A stretch of 64,000 bases of DNA from Mytilus californianus (taxonomy: Eukaryota > Mollusca > Bivalvia > Mytilida > Mytilidae): positions 75,785,558-75,849,557 of the forward strand of contig NW_026262668.1 of assembly GCF_021869535.1 (NCBI RefSeq). Reading direction: 5' to 3'. Of this stretch, positions 23,186 through 34,249 are shown one piece after another; positions within the stretch are counted from its first letter, which is position 1; each line of letters begins with the position of its first letter. The position numbers and the translations under genes are program-made. Below the pieces are notes generated by a model. It ran no database searches and was not told where the DNA came from. It was given only the letters and a program-made list of their open reading frames with translations.

Positions 23186-23330
23186 TTTGGCAAATCCTGT
23201 TCAACATTGTACTTTATTTGGCCTTTGTAACTTTTGTTTAATTCTAGCGTCACTGATGAGTGTTTAGAAGACGAAACTCGCGTCTGGCGTACACAAGTTT
23301 AAGCCTGGTATCAATGATGATTTTATTCAA
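23186..23330 (+). repeat. Hammerhead-bearing interspersed repeat
   Basis: Block order TTCAACATTGTACTTTATTT, GGCCTTTGTAACTTTTGTTT, hammerhead motif, then AAGCCTGGTATCAATGATGA. It lies in an insertion (about 23186-23950) absent from copy B, where CAGCTGTATTATCACGTGTC is continuous. Confidence 0.7.
23247..23290 (+). ncRNA. Type I hammerhead ribozyme motif with minimal stem III
   Basis: Core CTGATGAG at 23252-23259 and CGAAAC at 23272-23277, with cleavage site GTC ending at 23284. Stem I is GCGTCA (23247-23252) with TGGCGT (23285-23290), six pairs including G-U. Stem II is GTGTT...AAGAC with one G-G mismatch. Stem III is one or two pairs with the four-base loop TCGC. Minimal stem III is a known trait of hammerheads carried by Penelope-like and related retroelements. 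All invariant core bases are present; cleavage in a monomer is likely weak. Confidence 0.75.
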
Positions 23331-23950
23331 AACTATATGATACAACTTTTATCGGGACATCTTTTATTGTAAAGATTGTAAAGCCTTCTCTAACAACGAA
23401 AAAAAGCCCATCCAAATCTAGAAATTTTTTAATTATCTGAAACAATGAATTCATATATCTTTTATATATTAAGGTGCTGCAATTTTCTTGTATACCAATT
23501 GCACTAGTTTATCTATACATAGAGTTAATTTCGTGGTGTAAACATCTATTTTTGTCAAACAGTTGTTATGAACCCTAAAAATAAGGATATGCGGTAAAAT
23601 TACCAATGAGAAAATAAAAGGCTCCTATATGATAAAATTCAAACGAAAAAACAAACAACTTGATTTATGACCCCCAAAACAATTAAACGAAAACCAAATA
23701 TGACCGTCAGCAACCAACGACAACCACTGAATTACAGGCTCCAGACTTAGGACAGGCACATCCATAATGGTGAGTGGTTAACAAAGCTAAAACAAGAGCT
23801 AAATATATTTACCAATACATAATGGTGAGTGGTTAACAAAGTTGAGACAGGCGCTAAATATATTTACCACCCCGAATTTATTGTTCTGGTGGTAAGTTAA
23901 TCATTTTCAACTGCGCTGAAGATTTAATTAATGGGATTACATGTGCACTC
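23330..23950. other. Rest of the insertion specific to copy A
   Basis: No coding frame. 23660-23890 holds a repeat with two direct copies (about 54-bp period) of a unit containing ATAATGGTGAGTGGTTAACA (about 23766 and 23819), each followed by GCTAAATATATTTACCA. The remainder is AT-rich and unrecognised. Confidence 0.5.
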
Positions 23951-24732
23951 ACGTGTCCTGGTTCATTATATGTTCTTTATGGACAACTAAAATGTTGCTA
24001 GCTATATGTAATTTCGAGATGTTAAAGGTGAAAATATGTCTTGTGAACGTATGTTAAAAAAACAAAGAAATTGTGACTCTTGCAAACACGAATGTCAATT
24101 ACAACTTATGATATGAAAATTTGATAAACGTTGAATTTCATTGTCATTGTACTACACCTGCTTGCCAGATTTATAGTATTTCTAAAGAATTCATTAACTC
24201 AGTTTTTAAATTTATAGAGAAAGACGATTAAATTATCATGCATAATTAAAACAAAATAATAGAAAAATATTAGTCCACCGTCTTACCTTTTATGATGAAT
24301 TCCAATGCTTTGAATAAATTAGTAATATTCTTTAATTGAATAAGTGTGGACGGAATCTTATTAAATTATTGGTTCAAGAGATAATGATGTTTGATTGAAG
24401 CAGTAAGTAGAATAGTCCAAACTTCCGTTGCAACGATGAAAAATTACACAGTTCAAATGAATACTGATAATAAAAACGTTACAAGCATAATACAAAATTG
24501 TAGTAGAAAACATAAGCTTCAAGAAATAATTTGCGATTTTAATTTATTGTGCAGGAAAAAGAAAATAACTTTAAGACACAATGGGTACTTTGGGAACAAA
24601 ACAAAATAGCTGATAATCTAAGTAGATATTCAGATTGTGATGATTGGGAATTCATTTTGATGAGTTTGCCATGTTAGATGCGCTTTATGGAAAACATTCT
24701 GTAGATAGATTTTTACTGATTATAACAGTAAT

Positions 24733-25315
24733 TCTAATATGACATTCTCCAAACGCTTTGAGGACACACCCGTGGTAAAATATGAATATATTGTTTGGGC
24801 TGTTCCGATCATACTCCCACGTCATATGCTTTTTTATGAATGAGCTACCCGACGCCATTGAACGATGACGTAAGAATATAAGTATTTTACGGGAAAATGC
24901 ACGATTGTGAAACCGAAAGTCATCAAAACAAAGAAACATAAACAAACGATGATAAAATGTGTTATAAGCCAATGATCTACATCCAAACCTAGCTAAAACA
25001 TTATTGTAAATAGTTTAAGCATGTCAATTGTTCAGTTTGCTCTGTTCTTTTACGTCAATATAATAGTGTGTTTACTTACGGGAACGACAAATATTTGCCT
25101 TCACCTAGAGCGCTTCTATTCCAAAAAAAATGCCGTATTTGTCCTATTAGAATAGAAATGATTTATGTGGGCTTTAATTTAGACTGATTTGACCACGTGT
25201 TTGCCCTTTATGCCGATATTTTACCCCTCGCTATCGCTCGTGGTAAAATATTTAGCAAAAAGGGCCAACCCGTGGTAAAAGCAGTATAAAGTCAGTCCCC
25301 CATGAGTTATTTCTA
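24733..25315. mobile_element. 583-bp insertion in DIRS relic B, carrying a foldback hairpin
   Basis: The DIRS sequence stops at AACAGTAA (24731) and resumes AATGGTCTATAGGTTTAATT (25317); copy A has the two joined as ACAGTAAATGGTCTAG. The insert has CCCGTGGTAAAATATGAATA near its left and CCCGTGGTAAAAGCAGTATA near its right, and the hairpin at 25203-25265. No ORF of coding character. Confidence 0.7.
25203..25265. repeat. Foldback hairpin with GC-rich apex
   Basis: GCCCTTTATGCCGATATTTT pairs with AAAATATTTAGCAAAAAGGGC. The apex is CCCCTCGCTATCGCTCGTGG. Confidence 0.75.
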
Positions 25316-26129
25316 AAATGGTCTATAGGTTTAATTCAAAATGTTGGTACAGACATACAGAAGTTATTGATGCTTTCACGCAGAATTGGTAAGGTGATAA
25401 TAACTGACTGGTACCACAATCAAATTTGATATCTAAGATCATTTATTGAAGAAAAGTATGCGCAGAAAGCGCTATCAGTACACTTGTTCCTTTTTTTAAA
25501 TCTGTGCCATTCAGGGTTGTATTGTACAATTCGGATGGTACTTTACAATATTTTGAGAGTTTATGTACATTTAACAAAAAAACACTTAATTGTAAGTGGG
25601 AGAGGTAATAACGGTATATTCAGAGTATATGCTTTGAATTTTACAATGATTAATCAGATTTTGAGTGTAGTATTTCTTTTGCACAGGAACAAAGCAGAAA
25701 CAGTTTGTACGTGATGCCGTGATACACAGTGGAGTTGACGAAGTTCACCCTTTATACAGTATGGTTGGCAGCGTAGTTGCGCATTGATAGGATACAAGAA
25801 ATGATAGTACTGTGCAAAAATATTATTATGTTGTGTTTTTTTTCCTTTTTTTGAACAATTTGTTCTATAACTATGCTTGATTTCTGTGCCTGCCTCACAT
25901 GTACATGTTGCATTGTGTTTATCGAATTTACCAGATTTTTGTTCTACTAATAGTACAGTATCTTCTGCTGTCTAGGGCACATGGAATGTGTTGTTAAATT
26001 GACCCTACAAATAATTCTTTTATTCAGAGCTTAGTGGAATTAGCTACAAGAATTGGTACGCCTGTAATTTATACGAAAGATCCAGTCACTATTGATACAT
26101 TTAGTTATGTTTTCCCTAAAATCATAGTT

Positions 26130-27087
26130 CATTAATATGTAAACGGGTTACTAATCTATATACCGTTATTATTATTATTATGGCTAGTGAGGATGCCTGC
26201 TTCAATATCAGTAATTGGCTTTTTCCTTTTTTTTTAAGATAAAATGGTGGGTCTAATCTCGCTCCTTTTCAATTGTCGCCTGTTTGCTAGTTTACATTTT
26301 TAAATATAAATATTCATTATTTTCGTTCCTTTCAAAACTTCTAGTTGGCGAAAAAGAGTTATATCTCTTAGGTCTCTTGAACACTCTTAAAATTTGATTC
26401 ATTTTCATGAAGCTTTTAAGGTTCATCATAATCATTTGACAGAAACGGCTGTGATAATGCCACGAAAGACAAGTTATGATAAGGCCACTTTTTTGGTCCC
26501 CTGAATTAAAAAATCAAAAATCATTTTAAATATGCTAATTAACATCCTCCAGATGTTCAGAAGACATCAGACTTATCAATCATCGGCATTTATATTATTG
26601 AACTTTGTCTTCCATATTTGCATTAGGGCTTCAGCCGTTTTGCATTTGGTGAGAATGCCTAAATAGCCTCATTTTGAAATCCTGTCATCAGTATTTAGAG
26701 CACCAGCTTTACCCAACAAGACATTTTGCTAAAAAATGTATTTTACAAAGATGCAAATGTGTTTAAAATATCATTTTTGGTAAGGCTGTTGCTCGGAACT
26801 AATATCACAAAAATCTACATGTAAAATGTTCCATTTATGTCAAATATGTCAATTTTGACATGTATATGACGTCAGCGCGACATCACTGGTGACCTTTTTA
26901 CAAAAAAAAATTCAAGATAATATCAGCCTGTTCATTCATCAGTTTAATAAACATAACTTTGAAGGATAGAATGAATTTTATATTTCAGGAGTCAAATAAT
27001 GGTTCTCCTCATAACTCCTTTATAGTCTCCGCCCTCCTTATCGATCGATCCACATTGCAAAACCTATTCATAATGGATTCCTTATGA
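26130..27087. other. Non-coding part of duplicated segment B
   Basis: Counterpart of 18250-19277. A short ATT run lies at about 26167-26180. No coding frame. Confidence 0.5.
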
Positions 27088-27335
27088 AAAAGTATAACAA
27101 AAATACCGAACTCTAAGGCATATTCAAAAAGGAGAAGTCCATAAAAACTGATAAAATCGATCGCTATCAATCAACGGAACAAGTGAAAAACAACTGCCAT
27201 ATTTTCCAAAGAAAATGGTTGATTAAATCTGGGTTTATAGCTAGCTTAACCTCCCACATGTATGACAGTTGTTTGCGGTTTCGTTATATTGACAAAATTG
27301 AGTGCGCAAACCAAAACAGACATGATAAGTTAATA
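27088..27335 (+). repeat. Interspersed repeat ('ACTTGTATGAC' family)
   Basis: Copy-B counterpart of 19278-19535, with CCGAACTCTAAGGCATATTC and CCCACATGTATGACAGTTGT. Confidence 0.6.
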
Positions 27336-27699
27336 TGACAACAATTGGGATCCAGCGTCCAAAACTGTATACACTAACATCACAGACATATAACACAACT
27401 AACTTAAATATTCAAACAAACTTTCAAATTAATCGAATAAAGACGCAAACAAAGAAGGTGTAGAAAGTAAATTTGACAATGACGTCAACAAAAAAAGTTT
27501 TTGTCGTTGATAGGACACACCGTATATAGTATACATTTTCTCGATAAAGTAAAAATTAAGTAAATATAAATTCAAGGGTAAACAAAATAGATAATAATTA
27601 TAATTCTTTATTGTCATATAAGTAAAACATGATACTTGTGACAAATACAAATAATAACAACAACAACAAAAACTGATTTGAATGCATAGATATAATTTC

Positions 27700-27762
27700 T
27701 GTGTCATTTGGTCTCTCGTGGAGAGTTGTCTCATTGGCAATCATACCACATCTTCTTTTATA
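27700..27762 (-). repeat. Common mussel repeat end fragment
   Basis: GTCATTTGGTCTCTCGTGGA, then GAGTTGTCTCATTGGCAATC. Present in copy B only; copy A has unrelated sequence at 21220-21405. Confidence 0.65.
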
Positions 27763-27789
27763 TATATATATACACAAGCAAAAAAATAA

Positions 27790-28960
27790 CTAAGAGTCCC
27801 CTCTTCTCAGCTGTAAAGTCTGTTTTATAAAGTAATCTGTTTTTTTTCACTTGGTTTATATTTGAAGGATTTAGCAGGACTACTAGTTTTTCAGTATCAG
27901 ACAGAGTTGAAAATTTAGGATTATCTATTGCGATCTCAAAAAAATGTTTAATACGTGATATTTTATTATTTTGACAGTAGAGGAGAAAGTGGTTTTCATC
28001 TTCTATGGTTTTACAAGTTAGACATGTTTTTTTAGTTTCGAGGTAAAGTCAGCTATCTGCCCTTTTCTTTATGTAAATTATGGTCATTAATTCTATTTTT
28101 TGTAAATAAACGTCTTGTTTCAAAATTTGAATATCTAAGATAAAATTATTGGTATTGTTTGACTTTAATGCTTTAATAAAGAAAAAGTTCGTTATTTTCG
28201 TTTAAACTATTTATTTTAATTTCCAGTAATTCTGAATAAAAGTTGCTTGAAATATTCTTAATCCAAGTCTTTAGTTTTTTTTCTTCATATTTTGACAGGA
28301 AACTACTTTTTGTATATCAGAATTAATTTCATATGTAGAATCTTTGATGAAAGTAGACCATGTATAAACTCCTTGTGAGTCAGTGGGTTCATGTTTTCAG
28401 TATTTAATCGAGCCAAATAAAGGACTGCTTGCGTTTTTATATATTTTTCTATTGGTTGTCTACCAAGTTCAGCTTTAACCCCTAGATTAGAAGACGTCTT
28501 TTTGGCACCTAGAATATATTTACAGAAATTAACATGAACCTTTTCAAAAGGAGTCTTGTCCAAGTATTGGAAATTATCTATATCTTTGGTTTTGGGATTT
28601 TAATCTGCCATTTGCTTTATAATAAGAATGATATGTAACATGTATGATATTTCTGCATTACATGTCAAAATTGGTTTGCCTTAATAAGAGATTACAGGAT
28701 ACATTAACAAGGAAATTTCCCAAAAAGGCTGCATGTGATTTTATTGAAAAAGAGCCTTCCTAGCTATTTTGGCTAAATCTGTTAAGCTTGCATTTAGATT
28801 TCAATCATTTTTTTATTAACGTGCCCAGAAATTTATATTCTGTAATATTATCAATTTATTTATACAAACAACACTGTAAAGACCCTTTATGTCCAAGTCG
28901 CACCTCAAGACCCTCCTGCACCAGAATGCCAAATGTTTTAAGTAAAAAACCCGATGCCGG
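27790..28960 (-). mobile_element. LINE 3' half relic (copy B)
   Basis: Better preserved than copy A. The minus strand reads DKTPFEKVHVNFCKYILGAK, then ELGRQPIEKYIKTQAVLYLA (about 28480-28430) and, further along, CLTCKTIEDENHFLLYC (about 28028-27978). The last is a C-terminal Cys/His element as seen in several LINE clades. The clade is not assigned. Confidence 0.7.
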
Positions 28961-29084
28961 GATGCATAAAGACCGAGTCTCTTCAAAAGTCATACGACCA
29001 AAAGAAAAATAATAGCACGAAGACAAATAACGATGAAACTAAAGTAAAATAAAAAAAATACACAATTTCATCACCTAGAATCTA

Positions 29085-29290
29085 TAACTCAAGACCATCT
29101 GGCATTATTTGTGAGGTAGACACTGAATATTTATCTATGAGGTCTTGGTACTTTCCGACGAACTTTTTGAGAAAAAAGACGAGATGTTCTTTCACAAAAC
29201 CCTGGCTCATGAATTTTTTCTCGCCCCTGGATGTGCATGAAAAAAACTCATCAAAGATACCAGGATTATAATTTAGCACACCAGACTTCG
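29085..29290 (-). mobile_element. Penelope-type C-terminus fragment (copy B)
   Basis: The minus strand reads LKKFVGKYQDLIDKYSVSTS followed by a short tail and stop. This matches the C-terminal block of the plus-strand Penelope-type copies (LRKFYGRHHELVDRYGISVS). It is preceded on this strand by NPGIFDEFF, the translation of the hammerhead-repeat tail, so the two pieces are fused. Confidence 0.55.
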
Positions 29291-30559
29291 TAAAACTTAT
29301 CAGTGTCGATCGAAAACCCAGTGAGTAATATAGACTGTTCGAATCACATGTTGTTGTGCAGTTATTTATTGTCCATATCAATCAATATACTAAGGATTTT
29401 CAATCAATGTACTACTATAGAATACCTCGGATTATCTACCCCAGAAATAGATTACCTCAGCTGTATTATCACGTGTCCTGGTACATTATATGTTCGTCTT
29501 TATGGACAACTAAAATGTTGCTAGTATTATATAATTTCGAGATGCTAAAGGTGAATATATATCTTGTGAACGGATGTAGAAACGAAGAAGAAATTGTGAC
29601 TCTTAGAAACACGAATTTCAATTAAAACTTATGCTATGAAATTTAAATAAACGTTGAATTTCAACACTTGCTTGCCAGATTTATAGTACTTATTTAGAGT
29701 TCATTAATTAAGATTTTTAAATTGATATAGAAAGGTCAAAAGGAGAAAAACAATTAAAACAATATACTAGTATCGCCAGTTAGAAAATCGTACATGAATA
29801 TTTAAAAACAACAGTAATCAGATCCCGTTCCAACAAACGATTTGAAACATATGCTTGTTAAAATGTGATAAAAAGTCAAGTGCACGCTGTGTCTCGGTAA
29901 AAATAAGTACAAGTATTCCGTAAAATAGCCATACAACTAATACAATTGCTACCAGTAAATGTTCCAACCACTCAAACCGTTTGATTTTCGAATCATCATA
30001 AGCATAGGATTTAAGACATTGTCTCATGAAGTCTCCCTTCATAAATAACTCATTTGAATTGTATTTATTTTTAAGTTGTACCAAAATTTCATTTCCCATA
30101 AAACCTTATTTTGATTGCTGTACGTGTGTGAAAAGGATCAAACGACATTTTTGTAAAAAATTAAGCAATCAAATTCGTCTTCGTCGATCGGAAATCAACG
30201 GCGTATTTTTGACGAGAATAGAAATTTATCCATCTTCTTGACAGGTCATCTTGTTTGCATGGACGGTATAGCTTGACAAGATAAAACAGGCGCCCTTAGG
30301 TTTACCACACGTCATTGTGATGATTTGTATAATTATCATTAATAGAAACGTGTAGTAGGAGTGCTTTTGATGATGATGAATAGTCCAAAGAAATCTTAAT
30401 ATGGACAACGTAGTATACTTAGAGAAATATAAGGTAAAAAGGATTCTTAAGTCCCTCTTAAAGCAGGTTTTATTCACTAGAGAGTTATTATCTCGGCTAA
30501 GAAATATAATGAAGAAGATACCAAGGTAAACAAAATATATTAAAAAAGACAAACAAACC

Positions 30560-30730
30560 GAGTGGGAAAAAGAAGAAATAACCAAACAAAACATTAAAAG
30601 CAAAGGATTGAGCAACACGAACCTAGACAAAAAACCAGAGGGAATGGAGATGTTCCAGAGGTTGAGTGATACTGTTTCAGTTGAGGCATCATTCGTGTTG
30701 TTCGTGGCAAGTACGAATACGGCAATAAGA
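30560..30730 (-). mobile_element. Penelope-type 3' tail, diverged
   Basis: The reverse strand reads GAACAACACGAATGATGCC, then CTCTGGAACATCTCCA, then GGTTCGTGTTGCTCAATCC, in the order of the 3' tail of the copies at 5.7 and 20.2 kb. Confidence 0.5.
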
Positions 30731-31164
30731 CATAAACGAAGAAAACGACTTGATTATGGCTGCGATAAATAGAACATATCAATAGTCATATGTAAAACAG
30801 ATATCAATTAAGCCATGACGTTCGTAATAATCTGCAGTATGGTTGATTAATGAAGAAGGAGATGAAACAATATAAGTTTTTGTAATTCTTAGCCGTTTCA
30901 TACTTTTCACGAACGGTTATTTATATCCTTTTCTCTAACTCATAGTCAATTTATCCTTTCCGCGACCTGTTTATTATTTTTTCTAAGAATCAAAGTGTGG
31001 TTCATTGGATCTCATTTCGTAATTTTGTCAATTTCAAATATGAAAAAATAAATCTTTCCTCTGAATTAAAAATTGTGACGTCACAAAAATTTATGTCTGA
31101 AGATGTCAAATAGAAAAGAAAACGTTTTTTCTGTAGATCATTAAACACGAATGAGAAAATGTTA

Positions 31165-31390
31165 ATAGTAGTGACACAACGGGTGTCACTTGTGAAACAG
31201 AAACCACTCACCCATCCAAAGCATCTAAGTTTATCCCGTTTTTTGTGGGATTCGTGTTTTTTTGTTTTTGTTTTTGTTTTTTGTGTAGTGTTTTGTTGAC
31301 TTGTTTGTTCGTCTTTTTTTTTTCTTTTTTTTTTTTGGTTATGATGTTGTGTGTTTTTCTTGGAGTTCTGAATTTTAATTTCCCTTTTTG
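31165..31390 (+). mobile_element. Penelope-type 3' tail, diverged
   Basis: GACACAACGGGTGTCACTTG, then CACCCATCCAAAGCATCTAA, then TTTTTGTGGGATTCGTGTTT. The end is T-rich, with long T runs. Confidence 0.55.
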
Positions 31391-31399
31391 ATAGATCGT

Positions 31400-33215
31400 A
31401 TACTTAAAATGACCCGACATTTAATGCATTCGGCCTGTCATCGATCTTCAAGGACGCAGCAAAATACTTGCCATCTCCTGTTCTTGGGAACATCAAATCC
31501 TTAAAATTAATATAGTATCGAATAACTGGAAGTACAGCTATGAGCTGAGAGGCAATCAAGATACATGTAAGATGCCTTATCCCTTTTGTAACATTTAGAA
31601 AAGAACATATATATAGGCTGTATAAGGCCGGTGTAAAAGGCTGAATTTCTTGTTGATAGTACAAGTTGTGTCCGTTTATCTTGTTTATTATCCATTCACA
31701 AACATTTTAGAGTTCAAATACCTTCTTCAAACTAGATTTTTACCTAAATTATACTGTATTGATTTAAAACTAACCTCTGCACTATGCAAAAATTATAAGA
31801 ATTTCAATTCTAAATGTTCTAGTGTAATGCTTTAGTTGTTAGTTCTCGAGTTCATTAAATTATTCTTATTACTTGTTCAAGGTTGATGTTTAGCTAAAAT
31901 GATTATGTACTGATTTAAATCAAATCTACACCTCGCAAATTTTTCACGATTCTAAGATCTAAATGATCCAGTAAAGGTCGTATGAAATCTCTACGATTTA
32001 GTCGCTAATCCTATCAATTATTAACGATTATATTTTAAAATATTGCAGGGAAATAAGACAGTTCAAAGTACAATCGGAAAGTACTAACTAATGGTTCACC
32101 GAAGACCACAACTCTGTATATAGTAACATTTCATCTTAATTTGACAAGCTTGTCTTGTATTTACGGCGACTACGATATGTCTATATAACATATTACAAAG
32201 AACTTTAATCGTGACACTTTTCCTCAAAATAGTATATTTTATCCTGTTGCCATGTACCAATGATTTTTTTTTCTCAAATGACTGTAATGTCAGCTACTTT
32301 CCTTTTCCTCATTCACGCAATACATTTTATATATCCCGAACTAACCCAGGCTTTGATTAATATTTCAGTTTGTATAATATAACACATATGGATTAATCGG
32401 AATCAAAGAACCAAAACATATACTTTCGTCAATCATTTTTGTTTCCAAGAAAAAAAAACAAAAAAAACAAACAAAACAAAACACAAATACATGCATCATG
32501 TAGTACGCTTCTCATTATACTTAATTAAGACTTTCAACAACTAGACAAGTTTTACATTAAATGAACTCATCATAGATTGAATTATTGTTTAGGTCAAACC
32601 ATTGTTTCATAATTGAATTTCGACAAAAAAATAATATACAAATGTTGGTGTAGAAATTACCATATAAAGGGTTTATGTAAACATTATCATGCATAAGTAA
32701 AAAAAAAATAAAAATAAAACTTTTAATTAAGTAGGGAGAGCTAAATGCTAACCATATATGTAATCTTAAATATCTACAAGCAATAATACCGGTTATGTTT
32801 GCTCTAAATATCCTCAAATTCTATTAAAATTAAACAAAAATAAAAAAATAAAATTGTGGTAACGATTTCATGTGCACACGACACGAATTTCTTGAATAAC
32901 CTTCATCCGCAACACTTAACGTAATACGTTGTGGAAGCCAAATTAGTAAAATGTTTTATCAACTTCGATACCAAAGGGTCATTTCACAGCTACCTAAGGT
33001 CAAATTTGCCTGAAATACTTATGTGTGCTGGGTCTTTTGTAAGTCATAAACGTCGACTCACAAGTTGTCATAGGAATAACAGTCATTTGAAGATATACGT
33101 CATCTCTAAATCGAACATACATTTTATCAATATTGCGTCCCACAAAAAATGTATGAATGATGTTGAAGCAGCCAAGCGCCATATATTGGTATGTATGTCA
33201 AGTAATACACAAAAG
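31400..33215. other. AT-rich stretch, nothing recognised
   Basis: No coding frame or recognised repeat. The 126-codon plus-strand frame at 32931-33311 runs through the tail fragment at 33241 and has no domain, so it is not called. Confidence 0.4.
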
Positions 33216-33219
33216 CAAC

Positions 33220-33383
33220 ATTTTTTACTAGTCCACTGCCTTACCAAATTTAATCCTGGTATCTATGATGAGTTTATTTATTTACCTTTTATGATGAATT
33301 CCAATGTTTGAATAGAATAGTAATATTCTTTAATTAAATAAGTGTGGACGAAATCTTATTAAATTATTGGTTCAAGATGTTCC
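33220..33383 (+). repeat. Displaced right end of copy B, with a 36-bp hammerhead-repeat tail inserted
   Basis: AGTCCACTGCCTTACC...TTTTATGATGAATTCCAATG, then GAATAAGTGTGGACG-type sequence, and ATTATTGGTTCAAGA match 24270-24377. At 33241-33276 it carries AATTTAATCCTGGTATCTAT, then GATGAGTTTATTT, which copy A lacks. This insert is bracketed by TTACC, as expected of a 5'-truncated retro-insertion of the hammerhead repeat's 3' end. Confidence 0.6.
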
Positions 33384-33829
33384 GTTTATTTCTTCTTAAT
33401 TAATACTTGGTACCTTCTTTACGCTTGGAGACCGGTTGCCTCGACAGGATAAGCGTCTCGTCCTATGTATGCATCACCCACTATGCAAGGTTAGGAAATT
33501 AAAGTAATTGTTCATGTATTTATTCTATCAGTTGATATCTAAATTGTTCTCCCTGTTTTTTTTTACATTTGAACATTCATTTCTATTACCCATTGTGGTA
33601 TTGCTAGTGTCTGTCAGTTCGTTTGATCGATAATAAAGCACTGCATTCCACCAATAATCTCAAACATTTATATTATTTTTTTTAACTATTTTGTCTTGCG
33701 TTAGAATAGTCGTTTATTGTGTATTTGTTTTTCTCAGTGTTTGTTTGGGTTTTTTATTTGCATTCAGGACCTAATGTTTAATTATGGCATAACGAGGTTT
33801 TCTTTTTAGTATTACACAATTATTGGTGA

Positions 33830-33905
33830 AGAGAGAGAATAGCGGCGGAAGATCCTAAAGGGATATTTAAAACTCATAAGTCGAAGTGAAACTCACAAAA
33901 ATAAC
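33830..33905 (-). repeat. Penelope-type 3' tail fragment
   Basis: The reverse strand carries CGACTTATGAGTTTTAAATA and the CCGCTATTCTC end, matching the extreme 3' end of the Penelope-type copies (CGACTTATGAGTTCGAATGT). Confidence 0.45.
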
Positions 33906-34024
33906 ATCCTAAAATACTCATGTCTCTCAAAAAGGGAACGGGAATTGTAGCTATTCTTTTATATAACCTACAATGTTCTTAAAATCTACAATTATTTCCA
34001 AATCTTCTCAATTGTTTTGCAGTG

Positions 34025-34240
34025 CACAAAAAAGTAAAATAACAAAAACACCGAACTCCAAGGGAAATTCGAAACGAAAAGTCCTTTATAAAATGGCAAA
34101 ATCAAAAGCTCACACACATCAAACGAATCGAAAACAACTGACATACTCCTGACTTGGTACAGGCATTTTCTTAATGTAGAAAATGGTGGCTTAAACCTAG
34201 TTTTATAGCAAGCTAAACCTCTCACTTGTATGACATGTAT
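34025..34240 (+). repeat. Interspersed repeat ('ACTTGTATGAC' family), fullest copy
   Basis: CACCGAACTCCAAGGGAAAT, GACTTGGTACAGGCATTTTC, ATGTAGAAAATGGTGG, ATAGCAAGCTAAACCTCTCA and CTTGTATGACATG. The opposite-orientation copy is at 36505-36710. Confidence 0.65.
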
Positions 34241-34249
34241 GTGTTTACT

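Larger units (their letters stand above)
17090..24377 (+). repeat. Tandem segmental duplication, copy A
   Basis: Collinear with 24396-29770. Matching blocks by eye: 17090-17425 with 24398-24732; 17426-18240 with 25316-26130; 18365-19585 with 26185-27400; 20440-20640 with 27415-27615; 21410-23190 with 27765-29465; 23951-24250 with 29467-29765. Copy A alone carries insertions at about 19588-20435, 20641-21147 and 23186-23950. The two copies lie head-to-tail with almost no gap. Confidence 0.8.
24398..26130 (+). mobile_element. DIRS-type retroelement relic, copy B
   Basis: Same domains as copy A from the RNase H end (KNYTVQMNTDNKNVTSIIQN at about 24440; LLCRKKKITLRHNGYFG) through the VDRF/AIDAF linker to the recombinase N-terminal region (about 25890-26080). 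It is truncated at the same point as copy A, so the truncation predates the duplication. Interrupted by 24733-25315. Not functional. Confidence 0.7.
24396..29770 (+). repeat. Tandem segmental duplication, copy B
   Basis: Collinear with copy A (block list given there). It lacks A's three insertions and has its own insert at 24733-25315. The last part of A (24270-24377) is missing here and is found at 33225-33383. Confidence 0.8.
29771..33219. other. 3.4-kb insertion-like block between the halves of copy B's right end
   Basis: Copy B breaks off at ATATACTAG (29770) and its missing end resumes at ACTAGTCCACTGCC (33220), so the block is flanked by ACTAG. It contains no gene I recognise. Two diverged Penelope-type 3' tails in opposite orientation lie inside (30560-30730 minus, 31165-31390 plus). 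Its ends (TATCGCCAG... and ...CAACATTTTTT) are not inverted repeats, so its nature is open. Confidence 0.5.

Noticed and set aside
31208..31420. Lys-rich 70-codon minus-strand frame
   Set aside because: Translation of the T-rich 3' tail of a Penelope-type relic.
32931..33311. 126-codon plus-strand frame
   Set aside because: AT-rich composition, no domain, and it runs through an inserted repeat tail into duplicated non-coding sequence.
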